Shown: positions 1 to 10,490, counted from the stretch's first letter. The stretch: 14,750 bases of DNA from Hymenoscyphus infarciens (GCA_001414345.1 LLCB01000643.1:1-14750); one strand, 5' to 3'. The notes: generated from the sequence alone by a model not told the origin. Made by a program: numbers and translations.

Positions 1-136
1 AATCTAATAATAGGAATTAGATATATATTACTATTATAGAGGAATCTAATAATATAAATCTAATATATATTACTATTATAAGAGAATTTAATACTAGGAA
101 TCTAATACTAGGAATCTAATATATATTACTATTATA
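1..136. repeat. TA-rich short repeat cluster at left edge
   Basis: The block atatattactattata recurs three times (about 21-38, 63-80 and 119-136), and ggaatctaata recurs near 41, 97 and 111. Spacing is irregular (about 42 and 56 bases), so this is a degenerate minisatellite-like cluster. It may extend left of the window. Confidence 0.6.
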
Positions 137-841
137 AATAAAAAAGATTTATTATATAACTTAGTTAGCTTATAGTTTATTTAATACTAGAAATTCTATA
201 TACTTTGTTACTATTTATAATAACTAGTTTATTAAAGAGTAATATTATATAACTTATTTAAAAGCTATTTATATAAAACTTAGAGATTATAATAAGCTAG
301 AAGTATATAATATAGGAGTTATTTCTTTTATTCTCTAATAAAAGCTATAAGAATAAAGTATAGTTTTAACTTTATAGAGGAATATATCTACTTTAAAGCT
401 AGTTAGTTAATACTAGTTTAAATAATTATTATTTAATTAGATATAATAGAAAAATAGATAACTTTTCTTACTCTATATTATCTTAAGTTATAGTTATTAA
501 GTTATATTCCTTTAAAGTTAAAGGCTTAATCTTATAGTTATTATTCTTACTAAAAAAATTACTAAATTCTCTTAAACTCTAGAATAAAGAAGTTAGGTAT
601 AGTAGAGGTAGAGAGGAGTCTAAGCCTACTTTAGAATAGTCTAAGGATCTAGGCTTAATTAGGTATAGTAAGAGGAGAGAGAGAGGTAGAGAAGTAGAGT
701 ATAAATATTATAAATAAGAACTCTCTTCTTATATTTAATAATAGTTATTAGAATAGTTTATATTATAATTTACTAAGGACGCTAATTCTTAACATTATAT
801 ACTTTTCTTAATTTATAAAAAGTATTTTATTATAAAGATTA
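137..841. other. Gene-free decayed stretch
   Basis: I see no supportable gene here. The stretch contains one copy of a 50-bp direct repeat (534-583), listed separately, followed by a purine-rich tract (about 590-710) of gtagaggtagagagg type. Every frame is densely interrupted by TAA and TAG. Confidence 0.5.
534..583 (+). repeat. 50-bp direct repeat, left copy
   Basis: This segment matches 12679-12728 at 47 of 50 positions in the same orientation; the first 35 bases are identical and two of the three differences are C/T. The copies lie 12,145 bases apart. Looser similarity may extend upstream (a ttaag-gttatagtta block lies 40-50 bases before each copy), and both are followed by purine-rich GTAG tracts. 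They could be ends of a dispersed element or two decayed copies of one short repeat; no element boundary is visible. Confidence 0.6.
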
Positions 842-1081
842 ACCTCTTATCTTTTATTCTAATTATTAATTATTAAAATAAGTATTATTCTATCTAAGTA
901 TTATAACTTCTTTTTTAATAACCGACTTTATTAATCGATTTTTAAAACTTTACTATGTTTTAACTCTAAATTTTACTAATAATCTTTATCTTCTACTAGT
1001 TATCTTTTAAAAGATAGTATATTTATATACTCTCTTATTACTATATTATTTAAATATAATATTATAAATAGTAGAGATATA

Positions 1082-1765
1082 AAATTAAAACTATTTTTCT
1101 ACCTACTCTATTATTAAATTAATAATCTTAGTCTATTATAAATCTAAAATTAATTAGAATTATATTATAAAAACTAACCTTATTACTATTAACTTCTTAA
1201 AAAGCGATTTAAAGACTACTACCTTCTCTTTTCTTAAATACTATTATTGTTTCTATATAAATATAGTAATTCTAATAAGGTAATAGAAACAGAACTAGAA
1301 ATAGAGTTAGACTTCTTAGAAGATAGAATATTAACTAAAATAATACTAGAAATAACTAAGGAAAAGAATTATATAGTATTAAATAAAGAATATCTATTAC
1401 TAATTAGACGAAATAATAATTATATCACTATAGAGAATACTATAGGGAATACTAGTAACGAAAATCTAGTATAAATATAAGAAAATATATATATACTATA
1501 ATTAAAGGGATATCTCTTACTCCTCTTTAGTAGAGGTTATTTATTAGAATTAAGCGTAGAATCGCCTTAGCTAGACTTATTAATACTCTTAGTAAAGCTG
1601 TTTTATTAATAGGATTTTACTTCTATTTTAACTAATTTAATAACTATACTTAATTCCTTTAAAGTAATAGAGTATAATAATATAGTTTCTTTTATTACTT
1701 TTACGATTTTAACTTATACTCCTCTAACTTATACTTCTATTAGAATTAATATAGTTAATAATTTA
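1082..1765 (+). pseudogene. Unassigned decayed reading frame with 75-codon open run
   Basis: I do not recognise this product. In the frame of position 1247 the sequence is open for 75 codons (1247-1471), starting with a TTG codon and not ATG, and reads as a mix of acidic and hydrophobic residues (for example LEIELDFLEDR near codons 17-27). In the same frame, stops are sparse on both sides: I count about nine in roughly 220 codons, all TAA or TAG, including a 54-codon clear run around 1604-1765. That is below the density elsewhere in this TA-rich DNA and suggests decayed coding sequence, but a chance opening cannot be excluded. No ribosome binding or promoter logic applies, and no intact start is present. 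Confidence 0.3.
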
Positions 1766-1922
1766 AATTAAAGCTTTTAAGATTTACTTTAGATTTTAAT
1801 AATTAATACTTATTATATTCTTTATTAAGCGTACAAGGATATATAGGCTACTCTAGCTATTATAAATATTTAAGTAGAATTATAATAATAAGGGTATTAG
1901 AATATAATTATTATATAAGTAA

Positions 1923-2360
1923 AAAAAACTTGTTTATACTAATCTTACTTAGCTTAAAATCTATATAGAGAGAAGAGATCTTAAACAGCTTTTAAGCTAC
2001 TTTTAAATTAAACTAAATATAGTAAAAAATTAAGAAAATAAAGAAGGATTTAAGAAGAATAGATATAAGCTTAATTTTAATAAAAGAAAGAAGAGTATAA
2101 AAGAGACTATAAATAAGAAATTATTAAAATAGGTATACTTTTAGAAATAATTAAAATAGCTAATTCTAATAGATTTAGAATCGAGTTATAATTATAATAA
2201 TAGTATAAATCTTTTATAAACCTATTACTAAAATACTTACTTTTTATTATAATATTCTTTAACTAAAAACACTTACTCTTTATTATATTATTCTTTAGCT
2301 AGTCTTTATATAGGGTATTTTATATACAGAAATAGCTAGTATTTTAAGAGCTAGTATTTA
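1923..2360 (+). pseudogene. Basic decayed reading frame, possibly Gag-like
   Basis: I do not recognise a family. In the frame with codons starting at multiples of three, the stretch about 1983-2120 reads as a lysine- and arginine-rich polypeptide (KKNRYKLNFNKRKKSIKE at about 2052-2105) with few stops. Downstream it becomes Tyr- and Leu-rich with more interruptions. Strong basic character followed by degeneration would fit a nucleic-acid-binding Gag or ORF1 protein of a retroelement, but no zinc knuckle or protease motif is visible. The frame differs from that of the preceding fragment, so either an indel or a separate gene lies between them. Confidence 0.25.
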
Positions 2361-2739
2361 ATAATAAAAAATATAATACTAGAAGCTCTTATATAGACTT
2401 TATATTTTAGGAATATTATTTATATTATTCTCTAAATACTAGATTATATATAGTATATCTTTATATGCTTTTCTATACCTCTTAAATAGTCTAGAACTAT
2501 TACTAGTAATCTAATAATTATCATATTTATAACTAACTCGTAGATAGAGTATAGAACCCTTACTATATAAGCCTCGATAGAATATTATAAATCTAGATTA
2601 GTAGATCTTAGAGAGATATTATATATAATTTATTTATTAATCTTTATTTAAATAGTAGTACGTCTAGAAGCTTAATAGATATATTTAATATTATTAATAT
2701 CAATTCTAGAGAATATTTTAAATAAGGATAAATATAAAG

Positions 2740-2940
2740 AGATAGACTAAGAATCGCGATAAGAACAAGGCAGAGGCGAGATAAGAACTAGATAAGAACG
2801 AGAGGTTAAATTTAGAGTTTAGACTATATAATAATAAGTAATAATTATTAAAATAAAGAGAGTAATAAATACTAACTATAAAACCTGCTAACCCTAGAGC
2901 TAAATAAGTATAATATAGAAAGGTAATATATTATAACTAT
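2740..2940 (+). pseudogene. Charged coiled-coil-like decayed frame
   Basis: In the frame of position 2749 the sequence encodes a run rich in Lys, Glu, Arg, Asp and presumed Gln (stops), such as DKNKAEAR followed by ELDKNERLNLEFRLYNNK. The alternation of charged and Leu positions looks like a coiled coil. Three gataagaac blocks (about 2758, 2780, 2791) underlie the charge pattern. The region keeps unusual non-AT content (gcgataagaacaaggcagag) including rare CA dinucleotides. Frames on both sides remain uncertain; the neighbouring frame is open about 2642-2720 and may belong to the same original gene after an indel. Function is unknown. Confidence 0.3.
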
Positions 2941-3764
2941 AGATAGGTAGACTTATAAATAATATTAAGCTAGAAAACCTATAAGCTATTTAACTCTTAC
3001 TTATCTTATTCTTAGTCCTTCTTCTACTACTTCTCTTACTTCTTTATAATATATAAGTTAATATAGTAAAGATATAGAGTAAAAGTTTTATAAACGTATA
3101 ATACTATATATAATAGTAGGAATAAGGCTAGAGGAATTAATATTATAAGGAGAATTAACTAAAGTTAATAAGTAAATACTAAAAGGTATAGAAGGAGATA
3201 ATAAATACTAAATCTAAGTAAATCTAAGATAGTATTAAACTATATACTATAAGCTAAAAGTTTATAAAGTTTATACTAATATCTTAGCTAGTTATATAAT
3301 TCCTAGATATAGAGGTAATTATTAAGAGGTTTAGTAAATACTACTTAGCCTCTTAGCCTTCTTTATAGCCTAGATTTAAGCCCTTTTATCTTTTATCTTC
3401 TATTCTATTTATATCTCTTTTATCTAAATAACTCTCTAAGTAGCTTTAAGAGAAGGTAGTTTATAATTTCTATATAAATAATAGATTTTCCCTTACTTAA
3501 ACGTTGATAGATAAGGTGTTTAAGATATTTAAGGTATTTAAGTTACTAGCTTATAAAGGACTTTTCTCTCCTCTCTTTCTATACTAATTATTCTATAAAG
3601 TTATTATCTATATATAAAAAGACTAGCTTCTTTAAGTTTTAAATAATATATAAAGATATAAAGTCTTAATCTACTAACAAATATACTTCTATTAAATACT
3701 TAGTATATATTAAGAATATAGTCTCTATAAAGCTATAGTACCTTAATAGGTATTTAAGTCTTTA

Positions 3765-4130
3765 GAACACTAAATAAACTACTTAATATACCGACTCCTT
3801 AAAGTCCTCTTTTACTACTATTAAAGATATACCCTCTTTAGCCTAACTTGTAATTGAAACTATATAGAACGCTAAGTCTGCTACCTAATATACTAACTCT
3901 TTAAAGTCCTTTTTTACTACTATTAAAGATATACTCTCTTTAGCCTAACTTATAATCGAAACTATATAGAATACTAAGTCTATTATCTAATATACTAACT
4001 CTTTAAAGTCCTCTTTTACTACTATTAAAGATATACCCTCTTTAGCCTAACTCGTAATCGAAACTATATAGAACGCTAAGTCTACTATCTAACATTCTAG
4101 CTCCTTAGAAACTCCTCTTTCTATTAAAGA
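3765..4130. repeat. 102-bp tandem repeat, about 3.5 copies
   Basis: Full units span 3790-3891, 3892-3993 and 3994-4095. A partial leading unit starts near 3765 (gaacactaaata aligned to gaacgctaagtc) and a diverged trailing unit runs to about 4130. The period is exactly 102 (34 codons). The three full units differ at about 8-12 positions per pair, and every difference I see is a transition (C/T or G/A). On the minus strand a unit reads VADLAFYIVSITS, a stop, AKEGISLIVVKEDFKE; on the plus strand it reads with one more stop per unit. Confidence 0.85.
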
Positions 4131-4304
4131 TCTATCTTCCTCTAAGAACTAACTAATCTATAAAGATATATTTATAATCCTACCTACTATTAGCTAATTA
4201 AAAGGTTTAAAAAGTTTATAAAAGACTAATACTTACTATAAAGGTAGGCGTATTATACGCTTATAGATATATAATTATTTACTTATTTAGCCTTATCTTT
4301 TAGA

Positions 4305-4352
4305 TCTACTAACCTTAACTCTACTAACCTTAACCCTACTAACCTTAACTCT
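4305..4352. repeat. 15-bp tandem repeat, three copies
   Basis: The unit tctactaaccttaac repeats at 4305, 4320 and 4335 (the last begins cct), followed by the start of a fourth copy. The period is five codons. On the minus strand it encodes RVKVS repeats in the same frame as the surrounding decayed gene, giving a basic linker-like segment. Confidence 0.75.
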
Positions 4353-5580
4353 ATAAGCTATAACGATAACCTTTAAGTATCTATTATAATTAAGTATAGC
4401 TTTTCCTTAAATTACTACGATTAAGTAACGTTTTACTTAAGTATTCTTAGTATAACTCTCTTTTTTAAAAGCTAGAGCTATATACTCTAATTATTCTAGT
4501 AAGCCTTCCTTATCTACTATTTTCTTATAAATAGACTTTAAATTATACTCTAAGTTATTAATTAAGTCTTATTTACCTTCTATCTCTTCTAAGCTTATAG
4601 CTTTAATTAAAATCTATTAGACTATTTCTTTATAACTTAGAGTATCTATCTTAATATCTAGAACATTTATACCTTCTGCCTTAATACCTAGAATACTTAT
4701 ATCTTTTAGTATTAAAAACCTATTATTTATATATCTTATCTTAAAGGCTTCTTTTAGTTCTTCTATTAAATTATTATTATCTTCTTCTAAAGCTAGTATA
4801 TTCTTAAGATTATAGTCTAGCTTTAAAGCTATAAGTAACTTATCTTTACCTTTAATCTTAAACATATATCTTACTTTAAATATACTTATCTAAAGGTTAT
4901 TAAAGCTCTTTCTTTTAACTTCTACTCTTATTTCTAAAGGCCTATTTAGTTATCTAATACTACTACTATCTAGACTTTAAGGGTTTTTATAATCGAAGTT
5001 CTTAGAAGATAAATAGTCTAAGAGCTCTAAAGAGTTCTGTCGCCACTTTTCTCTACTAGTAGATTATCCTTTTAAATATCTTAGCTATTCCTTTATAATA
5101 CTTTACGTTCTATTTAGTAAATCCTATCTTCTTTTACTTAAAAAACACTTACTTAATATTAAAACTTAGGTATTTAATAACTTAAATTATTATAGAAAAC
5201 GCTTTAATATTAACTAGTTTATCTCTATAATTACTACTTAAAAACAGTATATTAAAAGTAATAGGCTTTAAATATTAATTTTACTTTAACACGAAATTAA
5301 CTCTATTATAGAGTCTCTTTAAAATAAGTAAATTCTCTTAATAAAAGCTCTTAAACTATATTAAAAGCGAGAAATCTAATCTAAAATAGACGATCTTTAG
5401 AAAACTATTATATCTATTAAAGAATTTCTTTAAAAATAGTAGATATAAAACACTATATTAATAGAGTTATTAAATATATCTTTAACTCCTACTACTATTA
5501 TAGACTAATTTTAAAACTAGTTAATAACCTTAGATATACTAGCTATATCTAATAATATTAATAGATTAAAAACTACTACT

Positions 5581-6790
5581 ATGTCTATAAGTACTACGTC
5601 CTCTTTTAGAGAGAATTTTAAGTTTTCTCCTCTCTTAGTTTAGCTAGGAGAAATGCCCCCTCTACTAGCCTAACCTATAAGAATATAAACTATAACTAGA
5701 GATAAGTAGCTAAAAGATTTCGTTTTTAAAAGAAAAAACGAATTCTATACTAAGATATATATTAAGTTTATTAAAACTTTAGAATATATATATATTATAT
5801 CTTTAGTATTTAGAGTTAAGCTTATAAATTAATTACTAGCTCTTTTTTATCTTACTAAAGGTATTAAAGATTTTCTAACAGACGTAGAGTAATACCTTAA
5901 ATCTTTATAAATAAGCTCTATTAATTACTCTAATATTAATAATATAATTCTTACTTACTTAAACGCTATAGAAACGTAAATTACTAATATTATAAAGTAA
6001 TAAGCTTAGAATATAAACGTAGCTTAGGTTAAGAATTTATAGTATAATAAGTTTAGTAAAGGATCTCTATATTAATAATATTTAAGTAACGAACTAGACC
6101 TCTAGTAATTTCTAAACCGTAGTTAAGATTATTTAAATATAAAGATACCTAAGAAGGAGGTTAAAAGGTTATATAATATTAAAATAGTATAATAAAAGGA
6201 ACTTATAGTTAAATAGGATAAAGACCTTAAAAGAGGGAAATTAAAGAAAATTCCTTATACTATCCTTAGTCTTACTAAGACTAAGAATGCTAGGTTTAAA
6301 CCTAACTTATTACTAAACTATAAAGAGCTATCTAAGATTTAAAAATACTATTATTCTAATTTAAATAAACTATTATATAAGCTTTTAACTTCTATACTAG
6401 ATTATATAAAAGGGTCTTTATTAAATATATACTTTAAAGATATATAAGTATTTATTAATACTAATAATTTCAACTATAGTACTAAGTAAAAAGACGACTC
6501 TAAGCCTTTTAAAAAAAAACATAAAGTAAATAAATTATAAGAGGGGTCTATATAAGAGAGTTTAGTCTAAGGTTTATCTACTAAAAAATTAAATATACTA
6601 GCTATATAAGATATATATAATTTAATAGAAACTATAGAGTATAAGGCTTAGAGATTACTCTAGGAGCTAATTGTTTAAAGCTTAAGAAATAGCTTAATTT
6701 ATATCTTATAAACTAGGAAGACTCTTAATAATAGTATAGATCTCTTATTATAAGCTTAGCCTAATAGTATAATTAATATATATATTAGTA
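5581..6790 (+). pseudogene. Decayed gene with surviving ATG, Gag- or ORF1-like by character only
   Basis: I do not recognise the family. A rare surviving ATG at 5581 is followed by 20 stop-free codons (MSISTTSSFRENFKFS) and a second in-frame ATG at 5653. The frame then runs about 400 codons with roughly 8% TAA/TAG and no TGA, as expected of Gln and Trp loss. The N-terminus is Ser/Thr- and Pro-rich and probably disordered. Near codons 40-70 a lysine-rich segment (KDFVFKRKNEFYTKIY) follows, then a mixed charged region with KIPKKEVKRLYNIK (about 6146-6187) and KRGKLKKIPY-like stretches near 6230. The gene points away from the minus-strand relic that ends near 5210. Around 6780-6870 the readable frame changes to that of the helicase relic, so it may be its upstream exon, a separate ORF of the same element, or an unrelated element. 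Confidence 0.42.
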
Positions 6791-6866
6791 TTATCTTACT
6801 TAGCTAAGCTTTGTTTTAGAATATAACATGTTACTATTTCTATTAAAAGATAGAAATTTAGTCTAA

Positions 6867-9540
6867 AATTACTAACTAGAACCTTATATTAACGTTATTA
6901 ACATAGTAGTAATATTATATAGTACTAGTATTTATCTAACTTTTAAGCTTAATATATTAAAAGTATTATATAAAAGTAATTTATATTAACTACTAATACT
7001 ATTATCTTTAATAGCGTCTTCTACTATTACGTTAGATTTTATACTATAAAAGTTAAATCTTATTATTATAAGCTAAAGTAGAGTATAATATAAAGTAGTA
7101 ATAACTCTAAACTATTAATATTAAGAGACAGAGTAATAAGAAACATAGTAAGGATTACTTAGGTCTTACTAAAAGAGGTAAACGTTATAAAAATAGAATT
7201 ATAAAATTAAAGAGACTTTATTATAAAGTTTATAAAGATTAGAAGTAATAAGGTAATAAATAGCTAAGGAAGAATAAATCTATTTTAAATTATAAAGGTT
7301 ATTATAGATTATTATAAAATTAGTTAATTATCCTCTCTTTAGCTCTACCTTTACTATTTTATAAGTTTTAAGAGTAAGGGACGTTTAGTAATAAAAGAGG
7401 GGGTCTATTCTAATTATAGATTATTTATATATAAGTAGCTATTAGTTAAGTGTTTTTATAAGTAAATATAGAGAGTTAAGAGATAGATTTAGTAGGAATA
7501 TATAAAGAGAAGATATAATTTAGGAATTCTTTTATTATTCTATTCTTTAGTAAAGAAGTACTAAGATAATAGTTTTATTAATTTATATACTTAATTTATA
7601 TATAATAACATTTTTAGTTAAAAAGAAAGAATAATAACTTTATATAAGTAAAGTATAATAGTGTAACCGATTCTATAAGAATTAAAGAACTTTATATTAT
7701 CTCTTAAAAGAGAACTATAATAGCCTTATCTAAGCGAAGTATAATAAAACTCGTAGTTTTTATAAAAATATTAGATTATCTTTTAAAAGAGAATAATAAT
7801 ACTTTATCTAAGTAAAGTATATTAAAGATAGACGTATATCTATTATTATATACTCTCTAGCTAAAAGATATCTTTTAGATTATAAACTACTATATTTTCT
7901 TTAGAATAATGCTTTTAATACTAATAGTTTACTAACACTTAAGCGTATTCTAAAAACGATTATATTTATTAATAGTATAAAATAAGTCTAGAAGATTTTA
8001 GCTATACTATAATAAATATTAAAAGTAAAAGATACTAAATTTATAGTAAGAGAACTAAAATACTCTAATTTAGTAGTAGATAATCGATTTAAACTAAAGT
8101 ATATAGTATTTAAATTTAATTCTTAAGTACTAGAATATAATAAGAATATTTTATATATAATGTTTAAGGATTATAATAAAGCAACTTATATTATAGTTAC
8201 TACTATATTACTTAGGATAGGAATAAACATTTTAAATATTAGTTATATTATCTACTAAGGTTTTCTAATTAATAATAGTAATATAAAGGATATATAGTAG
8301 AGATATAGGCGTAGTAGTTGAGAAGATAGTAAGACTAGTATTACTTATATTTTCTTACTATTCTAAGCTTTTAATAATAAAGGTTATTACTATAACTATT
8401 CTAATTAACCTCTAGATCGTTCTCTTAATAATAATATATTTAAATTAGTATTTTAAATACTAAAGAGAGTAAGAAAGGCTAAGAATAAACTCTTAGGCTA
8501 AAGAAAATAATTATAAGTTAATAAAGTAAAGAAAACTAAAGTATATAGCCGAGTTAGAGTAGAAGAGAATCCTTAAAAGCTAGTATAGTCTAAAGAGTAT
8601 AAGAAATATAGGTAGAGGCTCTTATTTATATAGAGAGATTTCTATAATACTTTTATATATTAGTATAAAGTTATTTTAAGAGTTTTAAGAAAAGATAAGT
8701 TACTATCTTTTATATTAAAATCTCTTATACTTAAATAATACTATAATATATATAATCTAATACTATATAAGTAGTTAATTAAGCCTCTTAAGCTTTCTAA
8801 AAACATAAATAAGGTACTCTTTACTAAGTCTTATATAGTTATTATATTAGAATTTGTTAAAAAATTTACTTAGATATATATAGCTAAAGTTTTTCTAAAT
8901 AAGAATAAACGCTTTATACTACTAGTTAATATATTTCTATCTATAAGTCTAAAATAGTAGATTTATTCTCTTTACTTTATAAAAGAGAATAAAGATAAAG
9001 TTTATTAGAAAGAGCTTACTCCTCTCTTATTAAATAAGATTATAAAATATATACTTAATAAAATATTTAAGTAAGTAGTTTATAAAATTAATAGAAATAA
9101 GAATAGATAACCTCTTCTAGATTCTTAAAAGACTTAATATAGCCTATTATTAAGTAAAGTCCCTTCTCTATTAGAATAGAACTTCTAAAATAACTAGAAA
9201 ATATAGCTAGTTAATAAACTTATCTAGATTCGCTCTCTTATATCTAAAAAATACTCTAAAGTTATAGTAATAAGGAGGATTAAATAGAATAAAGTAAAAG
9301 AGTTAAAAAATGCTATAAATACTAAAAAGAAGAGGCTTTTAAAAGAAGCTAAAAGGCAAAAACTAGTAGATAATAAGAGAGAGCAAGAAGCTAAAGAGGA
9401 AGCTAATAACGTATAAAAGGTTATATCTAAGATAGAATAAATTTATTATAAATAATAAGTTAGTAAAAGATTAGTATTAAAGGCTATTATAACTTAAGAG
9501 TAAAACTCTAATAACCTCTATTATTAAATATTAGTAGCTT
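6867..9540 (+). pseudogene. RecQ-like SF2 DNA helicase relic (RIP-inactivated)
   Basis: One frame (codons starting at multiples of three) stays readable for about 890 codons. Its first part, about 7110-7320, encodes a Gln/Glu/Lys-rich coiled coil. Helicase signatures follow: KTIIFINS (7953-7976, motif IV), TTILLRIGINILNIS (8199-8243, motif V, where the family has ALGMGI.IP; AGG and ATA are RIP products of GGG and ATG), and stop-stop-RYRRSS-stop-ED (8295-8327, motif VI, original W/Q-Q-R-Y-G-R type) followed by ITYIFLLF. At 8736-8759 the codons TAC TAT AAT ATA TAT AAT look like a mutated CCxxCN zinc site. The C-terminus (9300-9440) is a charged coiled coil (KRLLKEAKRQKLVDNKREQ). Stops seen are TAA/TAG except one TGA at 8319, where CGA (Arg) is expected. 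I could not find motifs I-III (Walker A, DExH), so the N-lobe is lost, scrambled or in another frame. The order of motifs and the W-type motif VI resemble fungal telomere-linked or transposon-associated RecQ helicases. Confidence 0.62.
7615..7830 (+). repeat. Three related blocks inside the helicase relic
   Basis: Blocks of the form cttttaaaagagaataataatactttatctaagtaaagtata occur at about 7618, 7701 and 7780 (shared aagtaaagtata or aagcgaagtata at 7646, 7732 and 7810). Spacing is 86 then 78 bases. They lie just upstream of the C-terminal helicase lobe, where motif III and its linker would be expected, and look like a short internal duplication. Confidence 0.55.
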
Positions 9541-9900
9541 AGACCTAATAAAGTTACTTAAATAGGATAGGAAATAATGATTCTTTATAAGTATATAGGA
9601 GAAAAGAAATATATATCTAACTATATTAAACTTAAAAAACATATTTGCTATAAAGTATCTAAGGAGATACTATTCCTAATATACTAGAACACTCTTAGTA
9701 AGTTACTAATCTATTTAAAGTAATATCTACTTAAAGAAGCTAAGCTTAAAGAATATTAGAATAGGTTAATTAATTTCTAAATATAGATACTTAATAAAGG
9801 GATTTTTAGTTATAAAGTATTCTAATAATAGGTATTAAGTATAGTCTATCTTTAACATCTAAGCCGAAAACACTATTAAGAATAGATTTATATAGTAATA
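9541..9900 (+). pseudogene. Decayed frame downstream of helicase relic
   Basis: The readable frame shifts by one at about 9540. In the frame of position 9541 the sequence encodes a Lys- and Ile-rich segment with clear runs (GEKKYISNYIKLKKHICYKV at about 9598-9657), a conserved-looking His and Cys, and then KEAKLKEY near 9736. It may be the true C-terminus of the helicase gene after an indel or decayed intron, or the start of another gene. Not recognised. Confidence 0.3.
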
Positions 9901-10081
9901 TAATTCTTAGTAGCCTACTAGTAGCTAGTAAGTTTACCTCTTCTCGTTTATAAAGAATAGACCTAGAAAGCTAAGTAGTAATTCTAGAAACCTAGCTATC
10001 TCTAATTTATAAAGAAGTTAAAGCCTAAACGGCTATATATTAAAGTAGTTATATTTATTTCTTAATAACTAAAGCTAAAGT

Positions 10082-10490
10082 AATAAGAGAAAGAAAGCTA
10101 CTAAGCCTACTCTATAAACAGCTACCTTAAAAGAAGTAACACAGATTACGTAAACTTTAAAACTAGTAGCTATTAAAAGAAAAAGAGGATTAAAGAAGTA
10201 GGATTAAGTATAGGAATTAAACTAGGGTTAAGAATACGTTTATATACTATATAAATTATTTATTTACTTATAAATCAAGTCTTAAGTATAAGTCTTAGAT
10301 ATTAACCTAATCTATACTATTATATTATAAGAAATTAAGAGAAGATTTAAAATAATATTATAAATAATTATAAACCTTATTATTAAAAGTATAAGAGTAA
10401 TATCACTTCTTCTATATATAGTTAAGTAGTAGTAGTAGTAGTTATAGTACAAGACTACGCTAGTAGAATTAAGGTAAACACTTAATATAT
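10082..10490 (+). pseudogene. Basic AT-hook-like and Gln-rich frame relic
   Basis: In the frame of position 10082 the sequence reads NKRKKATKPTL and, at 10175-10201, KRKRGLKK followed by a stop. RIP turns CCA into TTA, so GLKK may once have been GPKK, close to an AT-hook-type basic DNA-binding segment. Further on, a run of TAG codons at about 10424-10440 would be a former (CAG)n polyglutamine tract. Together these suggest a disordered C-terminal tail of a DNA-binding protein. Identity is unknown, and the link to the upstream frame is not established. Confidence 0.3.

Larger units (their letters stand above)
3590..5210 (-). pseudogene. Decayed minus-strand gene with internal 34-aa and 5-aa repeats
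   Basis: I do not recognise the family. Reading the minus strand with codons whose lowest coordinate is a multiple of three gives a frame interrupted only by TAA and TAG, as expected when Gln and Trp codons are lost to RIP. Its clearest part is an uninterrupted 82-codon run (4865 to 4617) that begins with a surviving ATG and is rich in Lys, Glu, Leu and Ile (for example EEDNNNLIEELKEAFK). The frame continues without a shift towards lower coordinates through a three-copy RVKVS repeat (4352-4305) and into the 102-bp tandem array (4130-3765), each unit being exactly 34 codons. Upstream it appears to stay readable to about 5210. The opposite strand of the array also reads fairly well, so orientation is probable and not proven. 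A repeat-bearing transposon-encoded or effector-like protein is possible; no catalytic motif was found. Confidence 0.42.

Noticed and set aside
1247..1474. 75-codon plus-strand ORF as an intact small gene
   Set aside because: It starts with TTG and not ATG, sits inside a longer decayed frame, and has no promoter or intron context. I list it only as part of a degraded reading frame.
2402..3500. Single long plus-strand gene across 2.4-3.5 kb
   Set aside because: Several frames on both strands read equally well here, with stops of similar density. By eye I cannot choose one, so only the coiled-coil patch was listed.
3765..4130. 102-bp array as a CRISPR
   Set aside because: Units are directly adjacent with no unique spacers, differ by transitions and keep codon phase, so this is a tandem protein-coding repeat.
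4331..4350. Telomere-like repeat (taaccctactaac)
   Set aside because: It is one unit of the 15-bp tandem repeat; no run of TTAGGG or CCCTAA exists.
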